A stretch of DNA of 64,000 bases, from positions 1,501,001 through 1,565,000 of the forward strand of contig JAQIIU010000003.1 of the NCBI GenBank assembly GCA_036946625.1. Direction: 5' to 3'. Of this stretch, positions 17,268 through 27,367 are shown piece after piece (position 1 is the stretch's first letter; every line of letters begins with the position of its first letter). The position numbers and the translations under genes are program-made. The notes beneath the pieces are model-generated. The model searched no databases. It saw only the letters and a list, made by a program, of their open reading frames with translations, and had not been told where the DNA came from. The DNA comes from Methylorubrum populi (lineage in GTDB: Bacteria; Pseudomonadota; Alphaproteobacteria; Rhizobiales; Beijerinckiaceae).

Positions 17268-20200
17268 ACCTCTCCGAACCCTTCATCCGCCGCCCGGTCG
17301 CGACGACGCTGCTGACCGTCGGCCTGCTTCTCGCCGGCCTGTTCGCCTATGTGCGCCTGCCGGTGGCGCCGCTGCCGCAGGTCGATTTTCCCGTCATCCT
17401 CGTCCAGGCGCAGATGGCCGGCGCTTCGCCGGAGACCATGGCGACCACGGTCGCCGCGCCGCTGGAGCGGCGGCTCGGGGCCATCGCCGACGTCAACGAG
17501 ATGACCTCGACGAGTTCCACGGGCACCGTGCGGATCGTCCTGCTGTTCGGCCTCAATCGCGACATCGACGGCGCCGCCCGCGACGTCCAGGCGGCGATCA
17601 ACGCCGCGCGGGCCGATCTGCCGACCTCGCTGCGCACCAACCCGACCTACCGCAAGTTCAACCCGGCCGACGCGCCGATCCTGATCCTGGGCCTCACCTC
17701 CGACACCCTGACCCCGGGCCAGCTCTACGATTCCGCCGCCACGGTCGTGCAGCAGCGCATGAGTCAGGTCGAGGGTGTCGGCAACGTCGATATCGGCGGC
17801 TCGTCCCTGCCGGCGGTCAGGGTCGAGCTCGATCCGACCGCCTTGTTCCACTACGGCATCGGCCTCGAAGGCATCCGCGCGGGCCTCGCCTCCGCCAACG
17901 CCAACTCGCCCAAGGGCGACATCGTGGCGGGGGCGCGCCGCTATCAGCTCTACGCCAACGACCAGGGCCGGCAGGCCTCCGACTATCGCGACATCGTCGT
18001 GGCCTACCGCAACGGCGCCGCCGTGCGGCTGGCCGACGTCGGCGAGGTGGTCGATTCGGTCGAGGACAAGCGCAACCTCGGCCTCGTCGACGGCAAGCCG
18101 GGGGTGATCCTGTTCATCTACAAGCAGCCCGGTTCCAACGTGGTCGAGACGGTGGAGCGGGTCCGCGCGGCGATCCCGCAGGTGAAGGCGGCTCTGCCCG
18201 GCGACATCGACCTCAACATCTCCGGCGACCGCTCCGCCACGATCCGCGCCTCGCTCGCCACCACCGAGGAGACGCTGCTGATCGCCGTCGGCCTCGTCGT
18301 CTTCGTGGTGTTCATCTTCCTGCGCTCGTGGCGGGCCACCCTGATCCCGGCGGTCGCGGTGCCGATCTCGATCATCGGCACCTTCGCGGCGATGTGGCTG
18401 CTCGGCTACTCCCTCGACATCCTGTCGCTGATGGCGCTCATCATCGCCACCGGCTTCGTCGTGGACGACGCCATCGTCGTGCTCGAAAACATCCAGCGCC
18501 ACATCGAGGCCGGCACGCCGCGGGTCGAGGCGGCGCTGCTCGGCGCCCGCGAGGTCGGCTTCACCGTGGTCTCGATGAGCCTGTCGCTCATCGCCGTGTT
18601 CCTGCCGATCCTGCTGATGGGCGGCATCGTCGGCCGCCTGTTCCAGGAATTCGCGGTCACGCTGTCGCTGGCGATCCTCGTCTCGCTGGTGCTGTCGCTG
18701 ACGACGACGCCGATGATGTGCGCGCTCCTGCTCAAGCCCGAGGCGCAGATATATGGGGGCAAGCGCCCCAACATCCTGCTCCGCATCCTGGAGGGCGGGT
18801 TCGACGCTCTGCTCGCCGGCTACGAGCGGACCCTGCGCATCGCGCTCCACCATCGCCGCCTGACGGCGCTCAGCGTGTTCGCGGCGATCGGGCTCACGGT
18901 CTACGGCTACGTCATCGTGCCGAAGGGCTTCTTCCCCGATCAGGACACCGGCCAGCTCATGGGCGGCATCCAGGCCGACCAGCGCATCTCGTTCCAGTCG
19001 ATGAAGGACAAGCTGGAGCGGGCCAGCGCCATCGTGCAGGCGGACCCGGCGGTGGAGAGCATCGTCGGCTTCACCGGCGGACGGGGGACGAACTCGGCCA
19101 ACGTCTTCGTCGGGCTCAAGCCGCTGGGCAAACGCGATTCCATCGAGACCGTGATGGGCCGCCTGCGGCCCAAGCTCGCGCAGGTGGCGGGTGCGCGCCT
19201 GTTCCTGTTCCCGCGCCAGGACCTGAAGATGGGCGGGCGCCAGAGCTTCGCCCAGTATCAGTACACGCTCCAGGGCGACACGGCGGAAGAGCTCTACGCC
19301 GCCTCGCCGAAGCTGCTCCAGGCGTTGCAGAAGCGCACCGACATCTTCGCCGACGTGACCTCCGACCAGCAGGAGGGCGGCCTGGAAAGCCGCCTCGTCA
19401 TCGATCGGCCGACCGCCTTCCGCTACGGCATCACGCCCGACCAGATCGACAACACCCTCTACGACGCCTTCGGGCAGCGGCAGGTCTCGACGATCTACAA
19501 CCCGCTCAACCAGTACCACGTGGTGATGGAGATCGCGCCGCGATACCTGCAGAACCCGGAGGTGCTGAAGACGATCTACGTCTCGACCACGGGGGGCAGG
19601 GCGCGGGGCTCGGCCACGACCAACGCGGTGGCCGGCACGGTCTCGGGCGGCGGGACCACGACGGGCTCGACCGCCTCGGTCTCCGGCACCGCCGCCACCG
19701 ACACGGCGGCGAGCCTCGCCGCGGATTCCGCGCGCAACGCCGCCGCGAACGCCATCGCCGCGAGCTGGGGCGGCGCTTCGTCGAGCGCGCCGGTGTCGAG
19801 CGCCAAGGAGACCATGGTCCCGCTCTCGGCCTTCGCGCATTTCGAGACCGGCAACGCGCCCGTTCAGGTCTCGCACCAGGGCCTGTTCGTGGCGACCACG
19901 ATCTCGTTCAACCTCGTGCCGGGCAAGAGCCTCAGCGACGCCACCGCCGTGATCGACCGGACCATGCTCGACCTGCAACTGCCGCAGACCATCCACGGCG
20001 AGTTCGCGGGCGCGGCCAAGAGCTATCAGGAATCGGCCTCGCGCCAGCCGCTGCTGATCCTCGCGGCGCTCCTCGCCGTCTACGCCGTGCTCGGCATCCT
20101 CTACGAGAGCTACGTGCACCCGGTCACGATCCTCTCGACGCTGCCCTCGGCCGGCATCGGCGCCATCGTCGCGCTGCTCGCCACCGGCACCGAGTTCACC

Positions 20201-20578
20201 ATCATCGCCCTGATCGCGGTGTTCCTGCTGATCGGCATCGTGAAGAAGAACGCGATCCTGATGATCGACTTCGCCCTCGATGCCGAGCGGAGCCGGGGCC
20301 TGGCGCCGGGCGAGGCGATCTTCGAGGCCTGCATCCTGCGCTTCCGCCCGATCATGATGACGACGCTGGCCGCCCTGCTCGGCGCGGCGCCCCTCATCAT
20401 CGCGGGCGGCGAGGGCGCGGAGCTGCGCCGGCCGCTGGGCACCGCCATCGTCGGTGGGTTGATCGTCAGCCAGATCCTGACCCTCTACACGACACCGGTC
20501 GTCTACCTGTATCTCGACCGTCTCCGGCTCTGGGCGAAGCGTCGCCGGGGCGGAACCGCGGCGGTGCCGGCCGAGTGA
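17264..20578 (+). CDS. mdtC: RND multidrug efflux pump subunit, MdtC-like, with low-complexity insertion
   Basis: A 1104-residue RND subunit paralogous to the previous gene. Its TTG start overlaps the mdtB stop (TTGA), implying coupled translation. It keeps the TM4 sequence [13 protein letters not shown] and the C-terminal [17 protein letters not shown]. Unusual: residues ~773-847 are a Ser/Thr/Gly/Ala-rich stretch ([17 protein letters not shown] and onwards) lying in the second periplasmic porter region, between a conserved strand and the sequence [13 protein letters not shown]. Family members are usually ~1025-1045 residues, so the extra length is accounted for by this insertion. The pump core looks intact. 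Confidence 0.94.
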   Translation: MNLSEPFIRRPVATTLLTVGLLLAGLFAYVRLPVAPLPQVDFPVILVQAQMAGASPETMATTVAAPLERRLGAIADVNEMTSTSSTGTVRIVLLFGLNRDIDGAARDVQAAINAARADLPTSLRTNPTYRKFNPADAPILILGLTSDTLTPGQLYDSAATVVQQRMSQVEGVGNVDIGGSSLPAVRVELDPTALFHYGIGLEGIRAGLASANANSPKGDIVAGARRYQLYANDQGRQASDYRDIVVAYRNGAAVRLADVGEVVDSVEDKRNLGLVDGKPGVILFIYKQPGSNVVETVERVRAAIPQVKAALPGDIDLNISGDRSATIRASLATTEETLLIAVGLVVFVVFIFLRSWRATLIPAVAVPISIIGTFAAMWLLGYSLDILSLMALIIATGFVVDDAIVVLENIQRHIEAGTPRVEAALLGAREVGFTVVSMSLSLIAVFLPILLMGGIVGRLFQEFAVTLSLAILVSLVLSLTTTPMMCALLLKPEAQIYGGKRPNILLRILEGGFDALLAGYERTLRIALHHRRLTALSVFAAIGLTVYGYVIVPKGFFPDQDTGQLMGGIQADQRISFQSMKDKLERASAIVQADPAVESIVGFTGGRGTNSANVFVGLKPLGKRDSIETVMGRLRPKLAQVAGARLFLFPRQDLKMGGRQSFAQYQYTLQGDTAEELYAASPKLLQALQKRTDIFADVTSDQQEGGLESRLVIDRPTAFRYGITPDQIDNTLYDAFGQRQVSTIYNPLNQYHVVMEIAPRYLQNPEVLKTIYVSTTGGRARGSATTNAVAGTVSGGGTTTGSTASVSGTAATDTAASLAADSARNAAANAIAASWGGASSSAPVSSAKETMVPLSAFAHFETGNAPVQVSHQGLFVATTISFNLVPGKSLSDATAVIDRTMLDLQLPQTIHGEFAGAAKSYQESASRQPLLILAALLAVYAVLGILYESYVHPVTILSTLPSAGIGAIVALLATGTEFTIIALIAVFLLIGIVKKNAILMIDFALDAERSRGLAPGEAIFEACILRFRPIMMTTLAALLGAAPLIIAGGEGAELRRPLGTAIVGGLIVSQILTLYTTPVVYLYLDRLRLWAKRRRGGTAAVPAE

Positions 20579-20613
20579 GGATGGTTGTTTCGTGATCGGT
20601 GATTCGCGCAAGA

Positions 20614-20783
20614 ACCCTCCCCTCTCTGCGGGGGAGGGTGCCCTGCGGATGCAGGGCGGGAGAGGGGAGCCGCGTTTCCGGACGTCGCGCCGCCCCTCGT
20701 CCGATCCGCTTCGCGGGCCACCCTCTCCCACCCAAGCCGGGCCCGCCCGACTCGGGCAAACCCGAGATCCGGAGGGGAGAGGG
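20614..20783. repeat. Palindromic repeat, family C, copy inside the efflux operon
   Basis: A 170-bp block with mirrored purine/pyrimidine-rich arms: CCCTCCCCTCTCTGCGGGGGAGGG at the left and GGAGGGGAGAGGG at the right, with inner inverted pairs (CCTGCGGATGCAGG; GCCGGGCCCGCCCGACTCGGGC). It occupies nearly all of the 214-bp gap between the mdtC-like gene and the channel gene and supplies the purine-rich ribosome site of the latter. A related, nested element is at 50029-50231. Confidence 0.65.
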
Positions 20784-20792
20784 AAGAGACCG

Positions 20793-22286
20793 GTGACATT
20801 CTTGAAAGTCGCTTTGGCAGCGGCGCTGGGCCTGTCCACCTCCGGCTGCCTCGTCGGTCCCGACTATTCGCGCCCCTCGGTCGAGACGCCGCTCGCCTTC
20901 AAGCAGGGCGGAATGCGTGAGGACAGCCTCGCCTACGTCCAGGCGCAGAAGGGCTGGCGTCCGGCTGTTCCCAACGATGCGGTCGAGCGCGGCGACTGGT
21001 GGCGGGTCTTCAACGATCCGACCCTCGACCGGCTGATCCGCTCCATCGACGTCGACAACCAGAACCTCCGTGCCCAGATCGCGGTGTACGATCAGGCCCG
21101 TGCCCTGGTGGCGCAGGCCCGCGCCGCCCTGTTCCCGACGGTGATCGGCGCGCCGGGCATCACCCGCTCGCGGGCGCTGGGGGTCGAGCGCACCACCGTC
21201 TCGCTCCAGGGGCAGGCGAGTTGGGAGCTCGACCTGTTCGGCGGCATCCGCCGCCAGATCGAGAGCGACGTGGCCTCCGCCCAGGCTTCCGCCGCCGACC
21301 TCGCCCTGGTGCGCCTCAGCGTGCAGGCCGAACTGGCGACCGCCTATCTCCAACTGCGCTACCAGGATTCGCTGAAGCGGGTGCTGGAGGAGAACGTCGA
21401 GGGCTTCAGGCGCAGCCTCGCGATCGCCGAGAACCAGTACGCGGCCGGCGTCGCGGCGCGCTCCGACGTCATCACCGCGCAGACGCAGCTCCAGACCACC
21501 CAGGCCTCCCTGATCGCCGTCGATCTGCAGCGGGCGACCTTCGAGCACGCGGTGGCGATCCTCACCGGCCGCCCGCCCTCCGAGTTCAAGCTGCCGTTCT
21601 CGCCGCTGCCGGTGCGGTCCCCGGCGGTGCCGGTCGGCATCCCCTCCGACCTGCTGGAGCGCCGCCCCGACATCGCCCAGTCCGAGCGTCTGGTTCAGGC
21701 GCAGAGCGAGCAGATCGGCGTGGCGGTGGCCGCCTTCTATCCGACGGTGACGCTCTCGGCCTCGGGCGGCATCTCGGGCGCGACCAGCAACGGCGTGTTC
21801 TCGGCCGCCAACCGCGTCTGGTCGATCGCCGCCAACGGCTCTCAGGTGTTCTTCGACGGCGGCGCCCGCGCGGCGGTGCTGCAAGCGGCCCGCGCCGCCT
21901 ACGAGGCGGCCGTCGCCAACTATCGCCAGACGGTGCTCACCGCCTTCGGCGAGGTCGAGAACGGTCTGGCCGGCGTGCGCATCCTCGCCCGGCAGCAGGC
22001 GAAGCAGGACGAGGCGGTGGCCTCGGCCCGCCGCGCCGTCGAGATCGCGCTCAACGAGTATCGGGCCGGCACGCAGAACTACACCACCGTGGTCACCGCC
22101 CAGGCCTTGCAGATCAACAACGAGGTCACCGCGCTCCAGATCCGCCTGAACCGTTTCACCACCGCCGTGGCGCTGATCCGGGCCCTCGGCGGCGGCTGGG
22201 ATGCCCGCTCGCTGCCGACCGGCGAGGAGCTGAAGGGGCCGCGCCTGCCGATCGACGGCGGCTCGGCCGTCCGCACGGACGAGTGA
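20793..22286 (+). CDS. Outer-membrane efflux lipoprotein, NodT/OprM family
   Basis: A 497-residue TolC-fold channel lipoprotein. The N-terminus is a lipoprotein signal, LGLSTSGC, with Cys as the lipidated residue, followed by LVGPDYSRP, the usual beginning of NodT-type channels. Two repeats of the outer-membrane efflux domain follow (conserved SWELDLFGGIRRQIES and IPSDLLERRPDIAQSE). The GTG at 20793 is preceded by GGAGGGGAGAGGGAAGAG, a very strong ribosome site, which fixes the start. It completes the tripartite pump with the MdtABC-like proteins. Confidence 0.93.
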   Translation: MTFLKVALAAALGLSTSGCLVGPDYSRPSVETPLAFKQGGMREDSLAYVQAQKGWRPAVPNDAVERGDWWRVFNDPTLDRLIRSIDVDNQNLRAQIAVYDQARALVAQARAALFPTVIGAPGITRSRALGVERTTVSLQGQASWELDLFGGIRRQIESDVASAQASAADLALVRLSVQAELATAYLQLRYQDSLKRVLEENVEGFRRSLAIAENQYAAGVAARSDVITAQTQLQTTQASLIAVDLQRATFEHAVAILTGRPPSEFKLPFSPLPVRSPAVPVGIPSDLLERRPDIAQSERLVQAQSEQIGVAVAAFYPTVTLSASGGISGATSNGVFSAANRVWSIAANGSQVFFDGGARAAVLQAARAAYEAAVANYRQTVLTAFGEVENGLAGVRILARQQAKQDEAVASARRAVEIALNEYRAGTQNYTTVVTAQALQINNEVTALQIRLNRFTTAVALIRALGGGWDARSLPTGEELKGPRLPIDGGSAVRTDE

Positions 22287-22287
22287 G

Positions 22288-22329
22288 GCCGGACGGCTCG
22301 GCCGGAACATGGGCCGTCCGGCTCTGTTG
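22288..22329 (+). terminator. Terminator-like hairpin after the efflux operon
   Basis: GCCGGACGGC (22288-22297) and GCCGTCCGGC (22313-22322) form a perfect 10-bp stem directly after the channel gene's stop, followed by the T-containing TCTGTTG. It separates the efflux operon from zwf. The T-tract is weak, as is common in GC-rich genomes. Confidence 0.7.
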
Positions 22330-22382
22330 AAAGCGGGATTCCAGCGGCCGGCCCATCGCCGGCCGGCAACTCCGGATGTCCC

Positions 22383-23891
22383 ATGCCCGACGCTCCTGTC
22401 CACGACACCCCCGAAACGCCGCAGGCCCCGCCCTGCACCCTGGTGATCTTCGGCGCGGGCGGCGACCTGACCAAGCGACTGCTGATGCCCGCCCTCTACA
22501 ACCTCGCGGGCGGCGGGCTCCTGGCCGAGGGCTTCTCCGTGCTCGGCGTCGACCACAACCCGCTGACCGACGAGGGCTGGCGCGACGACCTGACCGAGAC
22601 GATGGACTCCTTCACCAAGGATCCGTCCGCCGAATTCCACGCCGAGACGATCGATCCGCGGCCCTGGGGCTTCATCCGCGACCGGCTGCACGTGATGCAG
22701 GGCGACTTTTCCGAGGCGTCCACCTTCGAGGATCTCGCGGGCCGCGTCAGCGGCAACGTCGTGTTCTATCTCGCGGTCGCCGCCCGCTTCTTCGGTCCCG
22801 TGGTGGAGGGGCTCGGCAAGGCGGGTCTCCTCAAGGAGAAGGACGACGCCTTCCGCCGCGTCGTCATCGAGAAGCCGTTCGGCTCGGACCTCGAATCGGC
22901 CAGGGCCCTCAACCGGACGATCCTGGCGCAGGGTGACGAGAGCCAGTTCTACCGGATCGACCATTTCCTCGGGAAGGAGACGGTCCAGAGCCTTTTGGCG
23001 ATCCGCTTCGCCAACGCGATGCTGGAGCCGATCTGGCGGCGCGACCATGTCGATCACGTCGAGGTCACCGCCGCCGAGACGATCGGCGTCGAGGAGCGCG
23101 GCCGCTTCTACGAGCCGACCGGAGCGCTACGGGACATGGTGCCCAACCACCTGTTCCAGCTTCTCACCATGGTGGCGATGGAGCCGCCGGCCGCCTTCGA
23201 CGCCGAGACCGTGCGCGACGCCAAGACCGAGCTGGTCAAGGCGATCCGCCCTGTCGCACCCGAGAACGCGGTGCGCGGCCAGTACGCCGCGGGACGCGCG
23301 GACGGGAAGGACGTGCCGGCCTACCGTGACGAGCCGGACGTGGCAGAGGCTTCGCGGACCGAAACCTATGTCTCCCTCAAGCTCGAGATCGAGAACGAGC
23401 GCTGGAGCGGCGTGCCGTTCTACCTGCGCACCGGCAAGCGGATGGCCGGGCGGCGCACGGAGATCGCGGTGCACTTCAAGCCGGCGCCCTTCACGCTGTT
23501 CCGCGGGGCGGATGGCGGCGACCTCGCCCGGAACGTCATGCGCCTGCGCATCGATCCCGAGCCCGGCTCGGCCACCCGGATCAACGTGAAGCGGCCGGGT
23601 CCGCAGATGCATCTCGCCCCGGTCGAGACCGGCTTCCGCTACGGCGATTTCTTCGATCCGGCCCCGACGGTCGGCTACGAGACGCTGCTCTACGATTGCA
23701 TGACCGGCGACACGACGCTGTTCCAGCGCGCCGACAGCATCGAGGCGAGCTGGGCCGCGGTCGAGCCGCTGCTCCGGGCCTGGAAGGACGCACCGGTCTC
23801 GTTCTACGCGGCGGGCAGCCCGGGGCCGAAGGAGGCCGACGATCTGCTCGCCCGGGATGGGCGGGCGTGGCTGCCGCTGGGGGAGGGGTGA
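22383..23891 (+). CDS. zwf: Glucose-6-phosphate 1-dehydrogenase
   Basis: A 502-residue enzyme oxidising glucose-6-phosphate to 6-phosphogluconolactone with NAD(P)+, feeding the Entner-Doudoroff and pentose-phosphate routes and supplying NADPH. The nucleotide loop is GAGGDLTKR (residues ~25-33) and the active-site signature is RIDHFLGKE (~residue 187), with the catalytic histidine after the aspartate. The length is typical. The usual partners pgl and edd are not adjacent; a family-A repeat follows instead. Start ATG 22383, just after the terminator-like hairpin. Confidence 0.96.
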   Translation: MPDAPVHDTPETPQAPPCTLVIFGAGGDLTKRLLMPALYNLAGGGLLAEGFSVLGVDHNPLTDEGWRDDLTETMDSFTKDPSAEFHAETIDPRPWGFIRDRLHVMQGDFSEASTFEDLAGRVSGNVVFYLAVAARFFGPVVEGLGKAGLLKEKDDAFRRVVIEKPFGSDLESARALNRTILAQGDESQFYRIDHFLGKETVQSLLAIRFANAMLEPIWRRDHVDHVEVTAAETIGVEERGRFYEPTGALRDMVPNHLFQLLTMVAMEPPAAFDAETVRDAKTELVKAIRPVAPENAVRGQYAAGRADGKDVPAYRDEPDVAEASRTETYVSLKLEIENERWSGVPFYLRTGKRMAGRRTEIAVHFKPAPFTLFRGADGGDLARNVMRLRIDPEPGSATRINVKRPGPQMHLAPVETGFRYGDFFDPAPTVGYETLLYDCMTGDTTLFQRADSIEASWAAVEPLLRAWKDAPVSFYAAGSPGPKEADDLLARDGRAWLPLGEG

Positions 23892-23900
23892 GCGGTCACG

Positions 23901-23996
23901 CCGTCATCGCGAGCGTCAGCGAAGCGATCCAGCGGCGCGACCTTTCCGGATGAGGCGGCGCCCTGGATCGCTTCGGCTTCGCCTCGCGATGACGGA
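23901..23996. repeat. Short palindromic repeat, family A, copy 2
   Basis: A 96-bp near-perfect hairpin: CCGTCATCGCGAGCG...GAAGCGATCCAG on the left is mirrored by CTGGATCGCTTCGG...CTCGCGATGACGG on the right, with GGCGCGACCTTTCCGGATGA in the middle. It fills the gap between the convergent genes zwf and leuB and could end both transcripts. It matches the block at 3552-3649. Confidence 0.85.
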
Positions 23997-24011
23997 GAGC
24001 GGACGACGCCC

Positions 24012-25121
24012 TCAGCCCGCCTGCGCCTCCAGCTCGCGCAGGATGGCGTCGCCCATCTCGGCGGTGCCGATCGGGGTTTGGCCCTCGCCGGCGATGTCGC
24101 GGGTCCGGGCGCCCGCGGCGAGCGCCCGGGTGATCGCGCCCTCCACGAGGTCGGCGGCCTCGCCCAGCCCGAAGGAGTAGCGCAGGCCCATGGCGAGCGA
24201 GCCGACCATCGCGATCGGGTTGGCGCAGCCCTTGCCGGCGATGTCGGGCGCCGAACCGTGGACCGGCTCGTAGAGCGCCTTGCGGGTGCCGCGCGCGTCG
24301 GTCGCGCCGAGCGAGGCGGAGGGCAGCATGCCGAGCGAGCCCGTCAGCATCGCCGCCACGTCCGAGAGCACGTCGCCGAACAGGTTGTCGGTCACCAGCA
24401 CGTCGAACTGCTTCGGACGCCGCACCAGTTGCATGGCGCAGTTGTCGGCGAGCACGTGCTCCAGTTCGACCTGGGCATAGTGCTCGGCATGGACGCGGGT
24501 GACGACCTCCTTCCACAGGACGCCGGTCTTCATCACGTTGTTCTTCTCGGCCGAGGCGACCCGGCCCGAGCGCTTGCGGGCGAGGTCGAAGGCCACGTGC
24601 GCGATCCGCTCGATCTCGGCGGTGGTGTAGACCTGGGTGTCGACCGCCCGCTTCGAGCCGTCCTCAAGCGTGGTGATCTCCTTCGGCTCGCCGAAATAGA
24701 CGCCGCCGGTCAGCTCGCGCACGATCATGATGTCGAGGCCCTCGACCAGCTCGCGCTTGAGGGCCGAGGCGTCGGCGAGCGCCGGGTAGCAGATCGCCGG
24801 GCGCAGGTTGGCGAAGAGACCCAGATCCCGGCGCAGGCGCAGCAGGCCGGCCTCGGGGCGGATGTCGTAGGACACGCCGTTCCACTTCGGACCGCCGACC
24901 GCGCCGAGCAGGATCGCGTCCGCCGCGTCGGCGCGGGCGAGCGTCTCGTCGGCGAGCGGCCTGCCGTGCGCGTCGATGGCCGAACCGCCGACGAGGTCGC
25001 GCTCGGTCTCGAAGTCGGCGAGGCCGGCGCGCTTGAGCCAGCCGACGACCTTCTCGACCTCGGCCATCACCTCGGGGCCGATGCCGTCGCCGGGCAGGAG
25101 CAGGAGCTTGTAGGTGGTCAT
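24012..25121 (-). CDS. leuB: 3-isopropylmalate dehydrogenase
   Basis: A 369-residue enzyme of leucine synthesis that oxidatively decarboxylates 3-isopropylmalate. The N-terminus [13 protein letters not shown], the ligand region [10 protein letters not shown], the substrate arginines in [21 protein letters not shown], and the metal-binding [28 protein letters not shown] are all present. Start ATG 25121; 26 codons upstream are open but not conserved. It is preceded by a small uncharacterised gene on the same strand and convergent with zwf across a palindromic repeat. Confidence 0.96.
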   Translation of the reverse strand: MTTYKLLLLPGDGIGPEVMAEVEKVVGWLKRAGLADFETERDLVGGSAIDAHGRPLADETLARADAADAILLGAVGGPKWNGVSYDIRPEAGLLRLRRDLGLFANLRPAICYPALADASALKRELVEGLDIMIVRELTGGVYFGEPKEITTLEDGSKRAVDTQVYTTAEIERIAHVAFDLARKRSGRVASAEKNNVMKTGVLWKEVVTRVHAEHYAQVELEHVLADNCAMQLVRRPKQFDVLVTDNLFGDVLSDVAAMLTGSLGMLPSASLGATDARGTRKALYEPVHGSAPDIAGKGCANPIAMVGSLAMGLRYSFGLGEAADLVEGAITRALAAGARTRDIAGEGQTPIGTAEMGDAILRELEAQAG

Positions 25122-25208
25122 CGGGCTGGCTCCGGGCTGAGAGCGTCGTGTCGGAGCCCGGGGCTCTATCGGCGCGGCCTGACGGCCGCAAGTCCGCAAG
25201 GCGAACGG

Positions 25209-25520
25209 TCAGCCCACCCGCTTGGCGGAGCGGAAGGGCCTCAGCATCCAGGCCATGCGTCCGACCTCGTCCTCGTCCCGGCGGCGGCCGGCCCGCTCGG
25301 GGGCCGAGGTGCCGATCTCGTGCACGATCTGCCCGAGCAGCGGGGGCAGTTCCTGGCCGTACGCGTCGAGCAGCACGGCGGCGTCGAGCAGGGCCTGGAT
25401 CTGATCGTCGGGGATCGGACGGCTCATGATCTGCGCGTCGAGCGCCTGGTCGGCCAGCAGGGTCGCGAGGCGCGAGACCTCCGACAGGCCGCCGGGTGGT
25501 GCTGAGAGACCGCTGCTCAT
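25209..25520 (-). CDS. Conserved-looking small cytoplasmic protein, function unknown
   Basis: A 103-residue, mainly helical and acidic protein (SRPIPDDQIQALLDAAVLLD; HEIGTSAPERAGRRRDEDE) without signal peptide or membrane segment. It lies 87 bp upstream of leuB on the same strand, so it may be cotranscribed with it, although leucine genes do not usually carry such a partner. I recognise no family. The regular codon usage and lack of low complexity favour a real gene. Confidence 0.6.
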   Translation of the reverse strand: MSSGLSAPPGGLSEVSRLATLLADQALDAQIMSRPIPDDQIQALLDAAVLLDAYGQELPPLLGQIVHEIGTSAPERAGRRRDEDEVGRMAWMLRPFRSAKRVG

Positions 25521-25691
25521 CGATGGATGCCCTCTCGATCGATCGAAGGTCCACGGTAATCCCGGGATGGTGAGCCAATCGTTTCACCGGCCGATTTCGT
25601 TCCGTCCCGCGGGCACCATCCTCGCGACGGGGCTGTGCATCGGCGGCCGAGCCGGTGTCCTCCGATCGGGCCGATGTTCTAAGATCGGCTC

Positions 25692-27257
25692 GTGAATCGG
25701 ATGTCTCTCTTCCCCTCCCGCGCCCAGGGGCGCCGGGTTGCCCGGCCCGCCTTCGCGGCGGCGTTGGGCGGGCTGGCCGCCGGGCTGCTTCCTGCCACGC
25801 CGCCGGGCCCGTCCGCGGCTCCCGCCCGCACCGGAAGCGCGGCCTGCTACGTCACCGGCGGCGGCGCCCTGGAGATCTGCCGATCGGCGGACGAGGCGGA
25901 GGGCGTCTACGCCGTCCCCCCGCCCTGCCGCTACGTCCACGACGTGCAGATCCTGCGCCTCAAGGATACCGGCCCGCCGGGACCGCTCCAGGTGATCTAC
26001 CGGGCCGAGCCGCCGCGCCGGTCCGGCCGACGCGGCGACGACGCCTGCCCGGCCGACCTGCGCGCCACCGATCCGGGCGCGGGCGGGACGGTGCGGATCG
26101 GCCGGCAGGTCGAGGCGCTGGCCGCGACGCTGCCGCCGACCGACCCGCGGTTCTGGAGCGAAAGTCTCGGGGGCGGCGCGTCGGCGGAGGCTTCGCGCCC
26201 GCGCCGCCGCAGCCGGACGAGCCGGCAGGCGCGGCGCGAGGTCCGCCGTGCGGCCCGCGAGGCGGGCGAGGGAGCCGAGATGACCTTCCGGGCCCAGGCG
26301 CCGGTCCCGGAGGACGACGCGTCGGGCAACGCGATGATGGTCGCGGGTCGCGATTGGGCGGGCGACCCCTACTACGCCATCCTCGCGACGGTGACGGAGC
26401 CGGCGGCCGAGGGGCGCCGCCGCGTGCTGGTGCAGGCGCGGACCTACGACTTCCAGGGTCTCGACCTGCGCGTCGCGGCCGATCCCGGCACCGCGTGGAA
26501 GCCGTTCGGCCCGCAGGCGCCGGAAGACCGGCGGCGCGGGCGCCCACGCAACGCGGCGCCGCCCGCACCCGCGCGGGTGCTCGACGAGATGGGCCGGCCG
26601 ATCGTCGGCAACTGTGCCGCGCCGGGCTTCGAGGTGCGCGGCCTGACCGGTTCGATCAGCGTGGTCGACCGGGTCTACCACTACTTCTACACCGACGTGC
26701 TGCCCGCCGATTGCGGGGCGCCGCGGGCGAAGCGGCGGATGGGGCTCTACCTGCGCACGAGCCGCGACCCGCTCGCCGAGCGCACGTGGTCGGCCCCGGT
26801 CACGCTGATCGAGGGCCTGCCGGCCGAGACCGAGATCCGCGTCGCCAAGGCGCGGGGCATGGAGCGCTGGGCCGTGGCCTATTCCTGCTCGCGGCCGGTC
26901 AACGCCGCGGGCGGCCCCGTCGCCGACCTCTGCCTGCACTACACCGCCGACCTCTCGCCCGGCAGCATCGGCGCCCTGACCCTCTATGCCGAGCCCGTCG
27001 CGGCGGGGCATTCGGGCGCCTATCTCGGCCTGCGCTCCGGCGGCGACGCCCTGGGGCGCTTCGCCCGCGAGGGCTTCGGCTGGATGACCGACCGCTACGG
27101 CAATCTCGACGCGCCCGCGATCTACCCCGACAAGGGCGGCTTCCTGACCTGGCTCGACCGCCGGGCGCCGCGGATCGACGGCGGCGACGCCTCCTCCCTC
27201 TACGGCCGGCCGGTGTTCTGGACGACTTGGAGCGTGCGGCCGCGGGCCGAGCCGTAG
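25692..27257 (+). CDS. Secreted protein of unknown function, possible beta-propeller
   Basis: A 521-residue protein. A basic N-terminus and hydrophobic segment (AAALGGLAAGLLPATP) suggest export. The mature part starts with paired cysteines (AACYVTGGGALEICRS...PPCRYVHD). It has an Arg-rich low-complexity linker at ~170-195, then repeated aromatic strands (DPYYAILATVTEP, VYHYFYTDVLP, LYLRTSRDPLAERTWS, WAVAYSCSRPV) that recall five-bladed propeller proteins of the glycosyl-hydrolase-43 type. No catalytic signature is certain. Start GTG 25692 or ATG 25701. It stands alone between leuB's partner and a ThDP enzyme. Confidence 0.65.
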   Translation: MNRMSLFPSRAQGRRVARPAFAAALGGLAAGLLPATPPGPSAAPARTGSAACYVTGGGALEICRSADEAEGVYAVPPPCRYVHDVQILRLKDTGPPGPLQVIYRAEPPRRSGRRGDDACPADLRATDPGAGGTVRIGRQVEALAATLPPTDPRFWSESLGGGASAEASRPRRRSRTSRQARREVRRAAREAGEGAEMTFRAQAPVPEDDASGNAMMVAGRDWAGDPYYAILATVTEPAAEGRRRVLVQARTYDFQGLDLRVAADPGTAWKPFGPQAPEDRRRGRPRNAAPPAPARVLDEMGRPIVGNCAAPGFEVRGLTGSISVVDRVYHYFYTDVLPADCGAPRAKRRMGLYLRTSRDPLAERTWSAPVTLIEGLPAETEIRVAKARGMERWAVAYSCSRPVNAAGGPVADLCLHYTADLSPGSIGALTLYAEPVAAGHSGAYLGLRSGGDALGRFAREGFGWMTDRYGNLDAPAIYPDKGGFLTWLDRRAPRIDGGDASSLYGRPVFWTTWSVRPRAEP

Positions 27258-27367
27258 GCATGTCCGGTGATCGTTCCACATGACGGAGGGGGTCGGCGGA
27301 CGAGGCGGGGCGGGCGGACCGTTCGAGACGATAGGGGCCTTGCGGATCGACAGGAGGGCAAAAGCAT

